A stretch of DNA of 64,000 nucleotides from Leptura quadrifasciata (GCA_963675555.1 OY776676.1:36417235-36481234); one strand, 5' to 3'; positions 21,172 to 33,683 are shown, numbered from the stretch's first letter. Notes: generated from the sequence alone by a model not told the origin. Numbers and translations are program-made.

Positions 21172-23340
21172 TAGGTTAGGTTGAAATGTGAGTGGGTCTA
21201 TGCCAGACCCTCCACCGCGACCAATCGGTCTATTGTGGCTCACTCCTAATTTATATTTCACCCAATAGGATAACCTCGTTGGGTGAGAGATTGTCTAAGT
21301 CCTCAGGTAAAAGCTCACCTTTGCCAAATAATGAGAACTGGGTTCTTTCTGCAGTGGGACAAGTGCACAGGATATGCCTTGCCATTTCATCTTCCTCTAG
21401 ACACAGACTGCATTCGGTGTTTTCCACCAGTCCAAATCTGTGTAGGTGATGATTTAATCTGCAGTGCCCAGTGTATAGGCCGATTAGAGTGCTTAGGTGT
21501 AACCTATTCATTCTAGCAGTTTTTTAGCTCTTGATTTCAAAGGATATGTAATGAATTCCTTTGAATGAGCTAATCCTGGTAATTCCTGCCAGTAAGTCTT
21601 GCTCTCAGCCCAGTTCCAGGCACCCAGATCAGAGTCAGTTCGTTGTTCCTACCCAATTGGATTAGAGCTTTTTGGCAGTTCCACACTGTTTTAGAATTAC
21701 CTTGATAGGATCCAAGAGCTTTAAGGGCTGCTTGGCTGTCTGAGAAAATCTTTATTGATCTGTGTCTAGGGTGCGTCGATTCCAGCCTCCGTACACACAG
21801 TTCAATGGCATATATTTCAGCCTGAAAAATTGTTGCGGTATCACCCAGGCTCGAGGTTATTTTTACCTTTGGACAGCGACTATAAACTCCAGCTCCTGTT
21901 CTCTCAGGAGTTTTGGAACCATCTGTATACCAACAGCTGTCTGCCTCCTGTAGGTCGGTTTTATTCCGATCCCACTCATCTCTTTCAGGAAATAGGATGT
22001 TAAAAGGCAGCTCATGGTTGGTTCTGCTAGGCATGACATCAGAAGGCATACCTAGGATGCTGTGACTGTTTAGGTCATCAATCAATCTATTGTGTTCCAT
22101 GATGATAGCTTGCAGCATATTGATTGCCGATTGTTGGAGTCTATATGTTGCCCACCTAGCTTCTCTCTCCAAGTAAATATGGAGGGGTGGTAAGTCTAGG
22201 AGGATTTCCAAAGCTGCTGACAGTCAGTTATTGCCAGGCATGCTCGTCTCTGTAAGCCAGAGAGTTTGGCTCACTGTTGTAGCCCTTTCGACCACCAAAC
22301 TATAGAACCATATGCTATCATTGGTCTAATGACCGTAACGTATAGCCAGTATATTTGTTGGGGACCCATACCCCAGGATTTTCTACAAATTCTACGGCAT
22401 GTCCACAGGGATAGCCTTGCTTTGTGGATTACTTTTTCCAGGTGGGAATTCCAGTTGAGTGATCTATCTAGTGTTATGCCTAGATATTTTACCTCCTCCA
22501 AAAATGGAATGGTTTCACCTAGTAAGGAAGGCGGTTCTAAGTTATCCAGCTTCCTTTTCCTGGTGAAGGGTACTATTACAGTTTTGCCGGGGGTTGACAG
22601 ACATCTGTTCGGTATGAGAGAGTACCTCTTCAGATTTTCCTTTAATCATGATGACTAAGTCGTCTGCATATGCCAGAATCTCGGCTTCCCACAGAGACAA
22701 AATGGCCAGCAGGTCATCCACAAGTAGTGACCACAGAAGGGGGGACAAAACCCCGCCTTGTGGGCACCCTGTCGCCTCCCTGAAGTTGACCGTTTCCCCC
22801 TGTAAGGTTGTCGTTATGATTCTGTTTTCGAGCATAGCTCGGATCCAGTCAGTTATGGTTGGCTCGATTCCTCTAGCAGCTGCCGCTGTGTATAAGGAAT
22901 GGGGCAGTGTATTATTGAATGATCCTTCAATGTCGAGAAAAGCAGCCACTGCAATCTCCTTTTCCTAAGGGATTGAGTGATTTTCCCGACTAGGTTATTA
23001 AGTGCTAGTTCTGTTGATTTGCCTGGCTGGTAAGCATACTGGTGAGCATTAAGGGGATGAGTGCTGTTTCCCCTAATGTATCCATCCTGCACTTTTTCCA
23101 GGCCTTTCAACAGAAATGATGTCAAGCTAATGGGTCTTAGCGAATTAGGGTCTGGTTCTGTCCGACCCATTTTTTTGTATATATACCACTTTAGCCGCCG
23201 CCCAACTGGATGGTATATGATTCCACACCAGACTAACTCTGTAAAGTCTGATGAGGAATGGTAGTAATATTTCCAGTCCATTTTTTTCACTTGTGTGTTG
23301 ACATATATGACTCACTCTTCTTGCAATAAAGCAGCTCATT
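21172..23340 (-). pseudogene. 5'-truncated LINE: reverse transcriptase, RNase H and zinc knuckle
   Basis: Read on the minus strand: RT N-terminal palm (SLRPISLTSFLLKGLEKV; HQYAYQPGKSTELAL), motif A region AFLDIEGSFNNTL, motif B GCPQGGVLSPLLW, catalytic LAYADDLVIM, then KYLGITLDRSLNWNSHL. RNase H follows (CWYTDGSK, AEIYAIELCV, IFSDSQAALKAL, LIWVPG), and finally a TGHCRLNHHLHR ... CSLCLEEDEMARHILCTC CCHC-type motif. RNase H places it with the I/LOA-like LINEs; the exact clade is unsettled. Endonuclease and ORF1 are missing, and frameshifts occur near 21560, 22260, 22540 and 22940. It abuts the mariner relic and probably inserted into it. Confidence 0.88.
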
Positions 23341-23861
23341 TGAATTTTGAATGTGAAATACTTATGTCAAGAAGTGTTTAAGATGGACCTATACAATATT
23401 ATATATTTGAAATCAGGGGAAAAAGGGGCTTCTCGAAAATGCAATAATGTAATAGGGTGTTCCATTTAAAAAAATATATTTATTTCGTATCACGTAACCT
23501 ATTATACAAGATATTGTTTTTTTTATCACGTTTCAATAATAACAGAAATAAAGGGGAGGGTCAATATATAGTGAATAATAGGAAGCTGTTATAAGTTGAC
23601 AAATTATTCAACAACTTGTATACAATAATAGTTTGGAAGAGCTCTGAGGAATCTGTTGGTCAAAATTTATGGGACAGTATATATAGGCACTTTAGTGCTC
23701 TATTGGAAAAACTTTTGAACGAAGCACATTTAAAGAAAAAGTAAACGTAATTTGGAGCGGTCCAAAATTTTCATATTCATTTTTTAGTGCTAGTTTCATT
23801 TTCAGTGGTCCTGATTTTGGACAATACTTCTTTCCTAACACACACTTTATATATATTATAG

Positions 23862-24081
23862 GGCAACTTTATGTCAGGAGGGCCTAATGGTCGAAATTTT
23901 CAGAGACCACCACAGCAACAACAGAGATCTATAAATAGCCCGGGTGCAGTGCCTACCAGGCATTCACCGTACCCGGCCGATCAGTTTCCTCCCCCTAGTT
24001 CGCCAACTTCTGCCTTCAACAATCAGTACCTGAGACTCCAACGCGCTAATAGTGTTCCCACAGCCACAACGCAATTGCCAG
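23862..24081 (+). CDS. tai: Taiman exon D
   Basis: Begins GNFMSGGPNGRNFQRPP in phase 0 and ends with CCA G (phase 1) before GTATGT. It is Pro/Ser/Gln-rich, with RHSPYPADQFPPPSSP and NQYLRLQRANSVPTATTQLPG. The composition continues that of exon C, and the joined frame stays open into the next exon. There is no catalytic domain; p160 C-termini are disordered activation regions. Confidence 0.85.
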
Positions 24082-24677
24082 GTATGTAAGAGCTTAGTTT
24101 TGTAGGTTGTTAGGTTTTGAATTGAGATTGATATTTCACATAGTTGCGAACAATTAACATTGTGTGAGTTCTTCACAGTTTGTTTTTTTTTTGTAAATTA
24201 GAGTTGATGGTGTTTTATTACTTGAAAAATTGCAAAGTTTTACGATTTACTCTCCATATTTTTTACCAGTCATGTTAAGCATGGTTTGATTTGCTACCCA
24301 TGCATTTGTAGAAGTTTTTTTAGATCATGCAGTGGTTACTATAATAAATATGCATGGTAGACTTCTCTACTTGTTATTTTCCTCAATGTTTAACAGTTCA
24401 TGTAGTCTTTGTATTTCAGTAAGTTTCATTTTGTTTTATTTTCAAAATTAATAGTTTTCTGCTCTTATAATTTACAAAAATGATAATAGCATTAATTGGT
24501 GCTATCACTTGCTTTGTACATTAATTGTAATAATAATACGTAGGATTAAGGAACTCATTGAGGAAAATAACGTTGGTGAGTATTAAAGATTTAGAATTGA
24601 GAACATCGGCTGACTATGTGATTTGTACAAGGTGGTGAAAAGAAAGAGAGCATAATTTTTCCTTCAGTAATGTATTA

Positions 24678-25106
24678 TACAGGGTTAGACGTATGAGTGC
24701 TATTTTAACAGGTAGTGGTATTGAGGTAAAGGGAACAAAAATAATTTACAAAATGACCCTGCATCAAATGTTTCAAATCAGTTTTATGAGAGACTGTTAG
24801 TCCCAAGGTGTTAACAAACAGGACCTGTTTGTGGAATTTTGATCATGGATCCTATAAAGATACCCCCTCCTCTGTTTTCTTACATCTCTAGTAGAGTTTC
24901 ATTTTAGCCAATATGAAATAACCCTTTTTCATATTAAATAATGTGCCAAATCTTTATCACTGTAAAATAAAGGGTATCTAGGGCACCACATTCTAAGGGT
25001 TCTAGCTCTCTTAGGAAGTATTTCTGGGATATGTCTATAGGAATTTAAAAAAATATATTTTTACAAAACTATTCTCTCCTAAACAGAAATTTCCGAACAC
25101 CCTGTA
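24678..25106. mobile_element. Probable mariner-like MITE
   Basis: It begins TACAGGGTTAGACG and ends CCGAACACCCTGTA. The outer TACAGGG/CCCTGTA termini next to TA dinucleotides are typical of Tc1/mariner-type ends. The inner parts of the ends match poorly and no transposase is encoded. Confidence 0.4.
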
Positions 25107-25841
25107 TGAAGATGTCTTGTAACATTCAAGCGATAGCCATTTCCGTGCGGCTATTTTTATTAATCAATGAAAAATTATGTAATACAATTTTTTTGCTGAA
25201 ACGCATAGTATTTGCTCCATCGAACTGTATACCTTTAAGAGTGCGTTTGCATGCACCAGTCAATCTCGAGTAAATTTTTAAGTAATTGAATTACATCGTC
25301 CTATCACGACGCGATATTTTGTTTATATGTACCAGTTACAATAAATTTTTACAAAACCTCGGTGACACACAGAACATCAAGAAGTATTGTGAGTTGCTCG
25401 ATTTAGTTGGTAAAAGACGAAATATTAGTAAATCGCCGAATTTAGCTATCAGGAACACATAAGTGCTATGGTATAGTTTGAATAATAAATGCGTAGGTAT
25501 TTAGAACACAAGGAAATGTACAGAATTTATTCATGTTTGTGTGTAATACTTATATGTTTATAGTTATTTAATAAAGAGGAAATTAGTGAGCCATGTAGAA
25601 ACTTCAATGTTTTAGTATTCTGTGAAATGCGCCACAAGCACGGCATTAAAAAAAATACTCTTATGAAATTTAATGATATTGTTATTTCGTTTTATTGAAA
25701 ATCACTTTAAGGATTACTGGCTTACTAAAAAACAAAAGAAAATGTCGTTCGTCGCAATTTTTTTGATTTATTTTTCATTTTTAACAAAAAAAAATTGTAT
25801 AAAAATAGATTTCATTAAAAAAACAAAATATAACAAAATAA

Positions 25842-26443
25842 TGCCTAGTAGTAGTAATTGTTGGGGGAGGCCTGGTGCCTGGCAAGTAGGCCACAAATGG
25901 ACCCTTTTTACCTACCCCCTGACGTCCCCTCAACCGTTCACTTCTACTCTGCCTCATACTCCCTCTTGAAACCTTCCTGATCTTCCAATGAAGGCCAGGA
26001 CATGTTTCCATTCGATAGAGTCCATTTCCTCTTTTGGGAGCGTTGTGGCGCCGAAAAGTTCATACCTTAGGCGCCCGAACGCTTCACATTGTCCCGAGAA
26101 GTGAAACGATGTTTCTTCATCACTTCCGCATCTTGGGCAGGTGGGATCTTCCTCGACCCCTATCAGTGATAGGTGTCTTCTGAGCCTGCAGTGACCAGTT
26201 AGGACTCCGACCAATTGGTTCAGAGTCCTCCGGCTTCTGCCTAGCAACCAGGCCGCCCTTGACTTGTTCGGCCCCGTTACGAAGTCTCGAGCCTGTCTGC
26301 AGCTACTGCTCAGCCTCCAATGTTCCCTCAATGTTGCTTGTGCCCACTCATTAAGGGCCGTAGCGACATGTTTCCTTGTAATTCCCAACATGGGCCCCGG
26401 GCCAAGACAGGGCTCCCTGGCTCCGAGCCTAGCCAATTCATCA
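25842..26443 (-). pseudogene. LINE C-terminal fragment (zinc knuckle end)
   Basis: The minus-strand frame gives ALNEWAQATLREHWRLS, SRAAWLLGRSRRTLNQLVG, LTGHCRLRRHLSLIGVEED, then CPRCGSDEETSFHFSGQC. The last is the CCHC-type motif that ends RNase H-bearing LINE ORF2 proteins. About 100 bp of 3' UTR-like sequence follows to 25842. It is related in layout to the LINE at 21172-23340 but differs in sequence, so it is another family. It is severely 5'-truncated and lies next to the hAT relic. Confidence 0.75.
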
Positions 26444-26496
26444 GAAAAAATAATGCCTAAAAAAGAAACAAAGAACAAGACAAGCAAATTGTCAAT

Positions 26497-27257
26497 GGCA
26501 GTGAGCTGCTTTACTCAAAATTTTTTTCCTCGCTTTAATATGCGCAAAAGTTGATATATTAGAAACATCTATTTTTCTAGCAATTTCATTTTCTATTGAA
26601 ATAATTGATAAAGCATAAAATCTTTGTTCACCCATAGTATTCCTTAAAAAGACTTTAACTAATTTTAATTTTGAAAAAAAACGATCTTTCCGCCGAAGCC
26701 ATAGAAATAGGTTTGATGAGAAAGACATAACGGGCAGTTAAAATTTCACTAAAACTACTGCACGGAGAAAATTTTTTTATTAATATAAATTCGGTTAATT
26801 CCATTATGGACTTTGTTTTGAGAAAATCATTTTTAAAACATTATCTAAATGAGAGCAATTGAGATGAAATTGTGTCCGAAATATCTTCCAAATATTTTAC
26901 GTATAGCTCCTAACCCATTTGATACAATTCTTCATCAGAAGCATTACATAGAACATTTGGAGATAAAACGTCCAGAACTTCGATTTTTTAATTGAACTAT
27001 AATAATATCCAATGTTTTAAAAAATACATTTATTTTGAACCAGTCTTCGTTCGACTGTACTTGAAACTGATTATTAGTTTCATCAAAAAATCTTTTTGGC
27101 TTTGATATTTTTGTCCTCGCAAATACTATGTTCGTTACCCATTCTTTTTTTTGTAGTGTTACGAATAACAAAAAATGTGTATTCATGCGAGCTGTGGGCA
27201 GGCCCCTTGAGGGCCCGAATCCTTTTTCCGCTGAACACCGGTAGTTAAGCCACTGGG
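26497..27257 (-). pseudogene. Internally deleted hAT transposon, dimerisation-domain remnant
   Basis: The minus strand encodes SMASAERSFFSKLKLVKVFL followed, after a frame change, by TMGEQRFYALSIISIENEIA. This is the hAT C-terminal dimerisation signature. Upstream in the same orientation is KRFFDETNNQ ... DWFKINVFFKTLDIIIVQL, like the preceding region of ZMYM-type hAT transposases. The high-coordinate end reads CAGTGGCTTAACTACCGG on the minus strand, a hAT terminus. The BED finger and most of the catalytic core are deleted. The low-coordinate boundary (about 26497) is tentative. Confidence 0.72.
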
Positions 27258-28732
27258 TTCTATCCCTCGAGGAATAAAAGAGATCTGTACTTCTTGAAAA
27301 TAATTCTTACAATAGCAATAGCTCACTGTTAGACCGTGGAGTGCAAAAAATTAAATAGTTTGTACCAATATATCACAAAACGAAAGTGCTTTTTAATTCC
27401 TCCTGTAATTGATCTTTCACAATTGATAAAAAATGCACTTAGTCCCTTGGTATAATGATAGAACACTATGTATAGTAATGATATTTTCTAATAAACGGTA
27501 CAACCGTTTATGTACCGTTTATTTGAAACTAATATTTAATAGCAGTGTTACCAACAGATAGTTACTGAGAATGTGTGAACAAAAATAAATTAGAACTATT
27601 TTGCAGATATCAGTTTTACTAAAATCAACAATCGTACATAATTTATAACTTTAATTCATTTCAAGATTTAATATATTATTCACATATTAATTCGAGAATT
27701 GTGCAGTAAGTTTTTATTATATGTTTTAATTGGATAAAAACATATAGTAACTACTTCTCTTCAGAGAAACAGGAAAAAATAAAAAGGAGATATAAATACC
27801 CATTACTTCATTTGGACAAATTTTTTCCTATGGTGGTAGAGATCAAAGTACTCTCAATTTTAATAAATAAAAAGTAATTAATCCCAAAAATCTATAATCA
27901 GCAATACTTTTAATGACAATGTCATTTCTTAGCATTAATATGAGCAAATAATTAAAGCAAGTTTTAAGCGCTAATTCAAACACTAACAATGAAAAATTAT
28001 GTCTTGACCCTGCTTTGACACACATCTAGCAATGTCGTCGCTATGATGCTGCTTCTAGTAGCAAAACGCCCAACCATTTTACACGAAATTTAACAAATTC
28101 GTATTCGACATTAAACTTTAATATTAGCAAATATTATGCAAACTTTACACTTTTTTTCATGTTATTTAATTTTATACTACATCATATTATATTTTATTTG
28201 AATAATTAAGTCTCTTTGTAGAATATACAACAATTTGAGATGAGACGTTCACGTGAATAATCAAGGAGGAGAAAATTTTGTAAACTTAATTTTACCTAAG
28301 ATTACAATATAAACTATAATAGGTCCTTGTCTTAAGTTTACTAGTTTACATAATGAAATCAATTCTGAATTCTGTTGGCTCATTTTTAATAAGAGTGTAA
28401 AATAAGAATGAGGATATTTTATGCACTATTTGACCTTGGTAATGCATCCTTAAAGTTTTTAAATACATTGTGTATTTCTCGAGGAATTACTATTTTTGTT
28501 CCCTTTACCATTCGTATTTCTATTGCTCTGTATATCTATTGGCCACAAACTTTGCATTTCTGTCAAAAAAAAAAACTGAAACCGTTAAAGTAAAAGATTT
28601 TTGCACTTGTTAATTTGAGAACGATGGCGTCGACAAGGAAAATGCATGCTGTTATTTTCTTCACCACCCTGTAGGATAGGGTAAATGAGGAGGTTAGAAA
28701 ACCATGAATTGAGAGGGTGGCGTGTGTTACAG

Positions 28733-28924
28733 GTGGGCTGGGCTCCCCCCGGCCGTACACAGGCAGGGAACACCATCCCCACTCCTATCCCACTATTCCT
28801 CCCCACCACAATGTACCCCCCATGATGTACCAACAAGAATCCCAGTACTGTTACGATCAGACGGGTTTACCGTTAGCCTACAATGGCGCAGACAGGGGCC
28901 GTGCACCCCCTCACCTTCAGCCCG
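28733..28924 (+). CDS. tai: Taiman exon E
   Basis: A phase-1 exon whose first two bases complete a Gly codon with exon D. It then reads LGSPRPYTGREHHPHSYPTI, PPHHNVPPMMYQQESQYCYD and QTGLPLAYNGADRGRAPPHL. It ends CCC G before GTAAGT, again phase 1. The Pro/His/Tyr-rich content fits a disordered coactivator segment. The acceptor's pyrimidine tract is weak, so an alternative or regulated start of this exon is possible. The phase match on both sides supports the call. Confidence 0.78.
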
Positions 28925-30177
28925 GTAAGTTAACGTCGGCAAGCTAGGGGCACCTCTCTCAGAACACCCACCACAAATCTTCAGAATGAAATAGATATAT
29001 TTTGTCATGATCATTGCCAACTTTCTCTGTTTGCTGGTGAATGCCTTCTCAATTTTTCACTAATACTAACCAAATTCATTTCGTGGGTGTTTTTTCTGCA
29101 GCAGAAATCCAAAATTCTTTTTATATTTCATCATCATCGTAACTGTAAACGATTACAATTTGTAAGAATGTACCTTACTCTTTTGTTATGTAATATATAA
29201 ATCCAGATATAATCACATTTTATAATAATAATATATGAAATTTTAATGATTTTTGGTCAAGAATCTATAGCATTTCTGTTTTTTATTTTTTTATATTCAT
29301 CAGATATAAATTTAATTTTTTACATGTGTAAGTAAATATTTTAGCCGAAATATTCTGTTAATTTTTAAATTTATTTATTATGAAATTCAGTAAACTTAAA
29401 AATTGTAAGGGTAAAATTTTGAGAAGGTAAAAAATTCAAAAAATTTAAAATGTAATTCTGGGGATTTTCTATATGTTCGCGGTCATTTTCACCATAGCAC
29501 TACTCATCGGCACATTGCCCTGTGTCTAACAACACTCATACCTACATTTACATGTGCTCGCCTCATAGCTGTGCTAAAATCACTGGGGATATTCCTACCC
29601 TTATCTTCCCACCGCCTGACGTCCTCTTCCTACAATTATCGCCATGGTTTATATCATTGATATGTGTTTTCCATGCTGATTTTTGTGTTGCTTTATATGT
29701 TTGTGTTTGTGTGCTTTTTTAATTTGCCAGTTTTTTTAGTTTCGCCGATTTTTTTAATGTTTTTTTTTGTGTGCTTTATGTGTTAATTCATCAATCATAT
29801 TATGTCTTGCTAAACAATTTATGTTTAATATTAGAGATGATGTTTCATTTAATTTAATTGTGATGTGCATGATACTGTTGCATTGGTAGTTTCTCCATAG
29901 CCGTTATTTTATTTTGAAAAAGTCGTCATATATCGATTGTACTTCTTTATTTCAAGTATATTTTGCCATAAGTTCGGTATATTCAATAAGTCAGGAAAAT
30001 CCTAATTTTCATTACCAGTGTCAGTTGTGAAGAAAGATCAGATTTTCTTTCAAACGGCAATAACGGTGACTTTAACTTTTGAATTGTGGTGCCATTGCCA
30101 GTTAATATATTTTCTTAGTTCTTAGTTAAACTTAAAGGTCCTTTGTAAGAGGGCTATCAAGTTTTAGAATAAAATAC

Positions 30178-30915
30178 ATAGGGTGTCCATTTAAAAAAAT
30201 TATCGATGACATCGCAGGCAGATTATGTGAAAAGTGTCAACAATTTTTTTATTACATACAAACAAAGCAATCTGATATTATTAACTAAGGTGTTTTTGTA
30301 TTTTTGTGAAGGTTTTTTTTTGTACATTTATTTAACATCGGCCTATTTCTGCTACTGAGGCCTATCACCGACGCCTGTAGACGAGCTACCCCAACCAGGA
30401 ATTTTGCCGAACCTCTTCTCTCAAGAAGAGTAGGGATCTTTTACTTGCCTAACTTTTAATGGACAAGGGACCGACGGCTTTACATCCCCTCCGAAGGATG
30501 GTATATCCTCTATACAATCCTCGCCTAAGGTTGTATAGCTTCCGCGCATACACTGATATACATAATATAAGATGTCCGCGCCTAACATTGCTTTACATTG
30601 CATATCGAAGTCTGTACATAGTAAAGATGCACCTACGCTCACCCTTTTGTGAAGGTAAAATAGAAATAAAGTTAAAATTTTATCAGAGTAGACAAAATAC
30701 GAAACATCCGTTGTGAAAATAAAAAAATCTGATCTTGACTGGTTTCACCATTGGTCACTGCCATTCAATTGGTACTAAAGATAGTCCTGCTTCCTATTAG
30801 TGTGCGGCTAGTTTTGTCAAAAATGATAATCATGAATCCGTTTAACTTTTTAGAATCTTATTTTGCGTTCTATATAAAAGAAGGATCATGCCCCTCATAA
30901 TTAAATGGAACACTT
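30178..30915. mobile_element. MITE-like element carrying a SINE
   Basis: The left end AGGGTGTCCATTTAAA and right end ATTAAATGGAACACTT are imperfect inverted repeats. A further end of the same type (TAGGGTGTTCCATTTAA) occurs at 23454, which supports a repeat family. The 5S-type SINE at 30313-30644 has its own target-site duplications and so inserted later. Confidence 0.45.
30313..30644 (-). mobile_element. 5S rRNA-derived SINE, copy 2 (internal deletion)
   Basis: Minus-strand copy of the SINE at 12715-13103. It has the same head start (GGGTGAGCGTAGGTGCATC), the same box A-area GCAATGTAAAGCAATG and the same 3' body and A tail. It lacks about 60-80 bp after the box A area, including the box C-like block and the end of the 5S head. 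It is flanked by TTTTGTGAAGG at 30302-30312 and 30645-30655, an exact 11-bp duplication. The deletion may have been present in the source copy or have occurred after insertion. Confidence 0.85.
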
Positions 30916-31066
30916 CTGTCAAACCAGGCTGTTTTTTATGTAACTTTTATGGACGAGTCTATATTTGTCTGTGTTTAACGCACAGAACCGTTATCCGGTA
31001 AAGGTTACATAGAGAACAACTAGCATGTTATGCGATGGGCGATGTTGTGAGCTTGGTATGTGACAG

Positions 31067-31243
31067 GTGTGTCTGGAAGTGGACCCACTTCGGAATTTGT
31101 TCGGCAAGAGTTGCGTGCAGTCGTAGGCGCTAGGACTGGGCAGACACAGCCCACTGCAAATCGCCCCCCATCGCAGTTAATCTCCCAACAGCAGCAAGTC
31201 AGTGATCTCGAGTCATTAGGAATCAACTTTGAAATGCCACCTG
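31067..31243 (+). CDS. tai: Taiman exon F (conserved C-terminal segment)
   Basis: A phase-1 exon. After completing Gly it reads VSGSGPTSEFVRQELRAVVG then ARTGQTQPTANRPPSQ, and ends LESLGINFEMPPG before GTAAGT. The FVRQELRAVVGARTG block is the best conserved part of this half of the gene and matches the late conserved segment of p160 coactivators, which gives the firmest identification. Both ends are phase 1. The acceptor TATGTGACAG has a weak pyrimidine tract. Confidence 0.88.
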
Positions 31244-33058
31244 GTAAGTTGAACATTGTTCGGAGATAATATTTAGATTTAGCGGGTTATTTGTTACATC
31301 AAACATTTTTGGTTGATAAGTATGCTATACGGTTTTTGTAAGTGACTAACATTTGGCGAGTATTCGCAATTTTATTTTATTTTTTTGTTATCTATGAGAA
31401 ATGTTTTTGCACTCATAGCGTGTTTTTTTTTAATGTTTGCATTATTAACATTTTATTTGTGTTTACTAACCATCACATAATTTGCTGTAATTTATAATAT
31501 GGTGGAGCATAGAGGAGATATCGGAAAATCGTTATTTAATTTTTTTTCTATAACTTTAGATTTGTTAACCTCTAAGTTCTAATCATAGTAATATATAGTA
31601 GCTAATAGTAGTTCTAAGGGGTAGCTTCTTACCACATGATTTCTCAATATATTTTTTTTGTTCCCACTAGATTTTATGTATTTTGCTTTAAAATTCAAGT
31701 TGTAGTGTAAAATAACCGATAAAAGGTGTGTACGATAATGTAATCTCATTAAGTCGGTCGTATTGTTACATCACCAATGTGAGACAGCACCGTTTTCTTG
31801 GTTGTTCCTGAATTTTTCTCAAGAATTGTTTTGGATAATGTTTGAATTATTAATTTTCTGGCATATTTACTGATGGCGTAAATCTTCAAGAGTTCAAGAA
31901 CTGTCAATATACGTTAGAGCAATAACAGATGACTATGACATTTGGCCTATATGCATAGCAAAGATGAAAGGATAAGATAACTGTTTAATCATCTTAATTT
32001 TATTTCTAAAACCTCTTCCAAATATAAATGTATTATATAGAAGCTTTCAGTGGACATATCAGACTAAGATGACATGTCCCTTCCAGTGTCCAATTTTTGG
32101 GTGACATATGCGTGTTGACTATTTTTACACAAAGCCGTTTGCTAGTCGTTTTAATTGTGATGCAACCTGTTTTTTCAAAATCTCCTATCCACCAAAGTGA
32201 TTGCAAAATGAACAAGGTTTTTTTTTACTTGTTTTGCAGTCTGCAAATTTCTAATCCTTTTGTATAAGACATTGATCATTAAAATTTGAGCACAGGAATG
32301 GTGTCAGAGCTAGGAGTTACACAGCTATGCGTAGAATTTAAAGTATAGGACATCGTCATGTTCCTCAAGGTCATTCCTTGGAGGGAAAACAAATCAAGGA
32401 TCAAATTTAAATATTGTCATAAAGTTAATTGTGTTGTGTTCATATTTTTTCTTTTTTTTAAGTTTTTTTTCCTACCACTTGTCTTGAGAAAATTATCACA
32501 AAATCTATGCGTTTGTTAATTTTGTTTGTCTTTGTAGATTTTGCGATAATTTTTAGAAATGCATACATGTGACAGAAAAAACTCATAAAAAAGAAGGGAA
32601 GAGAATAAAATGTAAGCAGCGACCTTGAATAGATGTGACGTCACAAGCAGATTTCCTAGTGCCCAACGAAATTCCACCTCGTATTTACAGACACAAAATA
32701 GTTAAAACAAACAATAATAACAGTTTATCGGTTTTTTTGTAGAATATAGGTATATAACATGTTTTGTTAAATATTTGATTAATGTATCCATTGTTAGATG
32801 TGGTATAGGTAAACATCGATATAGGACTTAATAGGTTAGAAGTTGCAATATTCATTTACTAGCATTAGCCTACATTTTAATGATTTTTTCAACAATTTTT
32901 TTTTCTTTTAGGTAGTAGCAAGTCCTAGAATCTGACTAATATTTTTAAAAATCTCCTAACTTAACGCTTTTGATCATTAAAATTGGCCATTTTTACTAAA
33001 AAAGATTCACAGAAATTGTTTCGCAAAGCTGACCGGTAGACATATTTATCCATATTCG

Positions 33059-33683
33059 TTCACATCATCATCCTCTAATTGCCGAATCAAACCGACTCGG
33101 TATCACACAAAATGGCCGCATGAGCGTATCAACATTTGCAAAATAAGTAAAATATGTGGACAATAATATCGTCCAATACAATGAATAAATATTCGCTGCT
33201 TCATTTAATTTTACAATTCACCTCATGGACTGCTTGCAAAAGTAAAAGGGGGAGCTTCATTACGGTATTCCTGATTGTAGTACTCAACTAATTTCACCAT
33301 TCAGTCTTTTGCCGAGCGTTTTGAGGTTAATTTCTTTACAAACACTAAAACTAAAGCACTCAAAAAACTTTTTACCTAATTAAAGGAAGATTAAAAAAAA
33401 TAATAGGAAACACTAAAAATGAAGAGAAAAGTCAATAAACTTGATATATGCATTTACTGTAAGCTAATGTATTGACATAGAAGTGACAGAATGCCGAATG
33501 TTGGTTGCGTTTACAACTAGCGGTTGTATTATTCATTTGTAAAACGCATCGTTAGGATGGAACTTCTGTCGTAGCTCCAGCAGACGTGACTTTCTGTTAT
33601 TTACATCCTATACACCTTGTATCTACAAGGATAGAAAAATCTCATGTCATTTGATAAGTACGTAAATTGATGATGTGAACGAC
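33059..33683. mobile_element. MITE, copy A of a two-copy family
   Basis: The left end GTTCACATCATCA and right end TGATGATGTGAAC are perfect inverted repeats. The interior matches 50471-51389 over most of its length, including TTTAATTTTACAATT, AAAGTAAAAGGG and GAACTTCTGTCGTAGC-CAGCAGACGTGACTTTCT. The other copy contains an extra SINE, and this copy has a short insertion of its own at 33340-33480. No protein is encoded. Confidence 0.75.

Larger units (their letters stand above)
17897..23861 (+). other. tai: tai intron, about 6.0 kb
   Basis: Donor ACT|GTAAGT and acceptor TATATTATAG. It holds a mariner-type transposase relic (20272-21170) and a minus-strand LINE (21172-23340). The sequence at 17897-20150 has no gene I can support. 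A minus-strand frame at 18987-19184 with a CPYC motif could be LINE debris but was not called. At 19853-19900 there is a reversed AATAAA plus (ATT)n stretch typical of LINE 3' ends. At 23454 the motif TAGGGTGTTCCATTTAA resembles the ends of the element at 30178-30915. Confidence 0.75.
24082..28732 (+). other. tai: tai intron, about 4.7 kb
   Basis: GTATGT donor. The acceptor GTGTGTTACAG has a poor pyrimidine tract. It contains a mariner-like MITE (24678-25106), a LINE 3' fragment (25842-26443) and a deleted hAT (26497-27257). The sequence at 27260-28700 has no gene or repeat that I can define. Confidence 0.7.
28925..31066 (+). other. tai: tai intron, about 2.1 kb
   Basis: GTAAGT donor and TATGTGACAG acceptor. 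It contains a MITE-like element (30178-30915) with a 5S-type SINE inside it. The sequence at 28930-30170 is T-rich and has no gene I can support. Confidence 0.7.
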
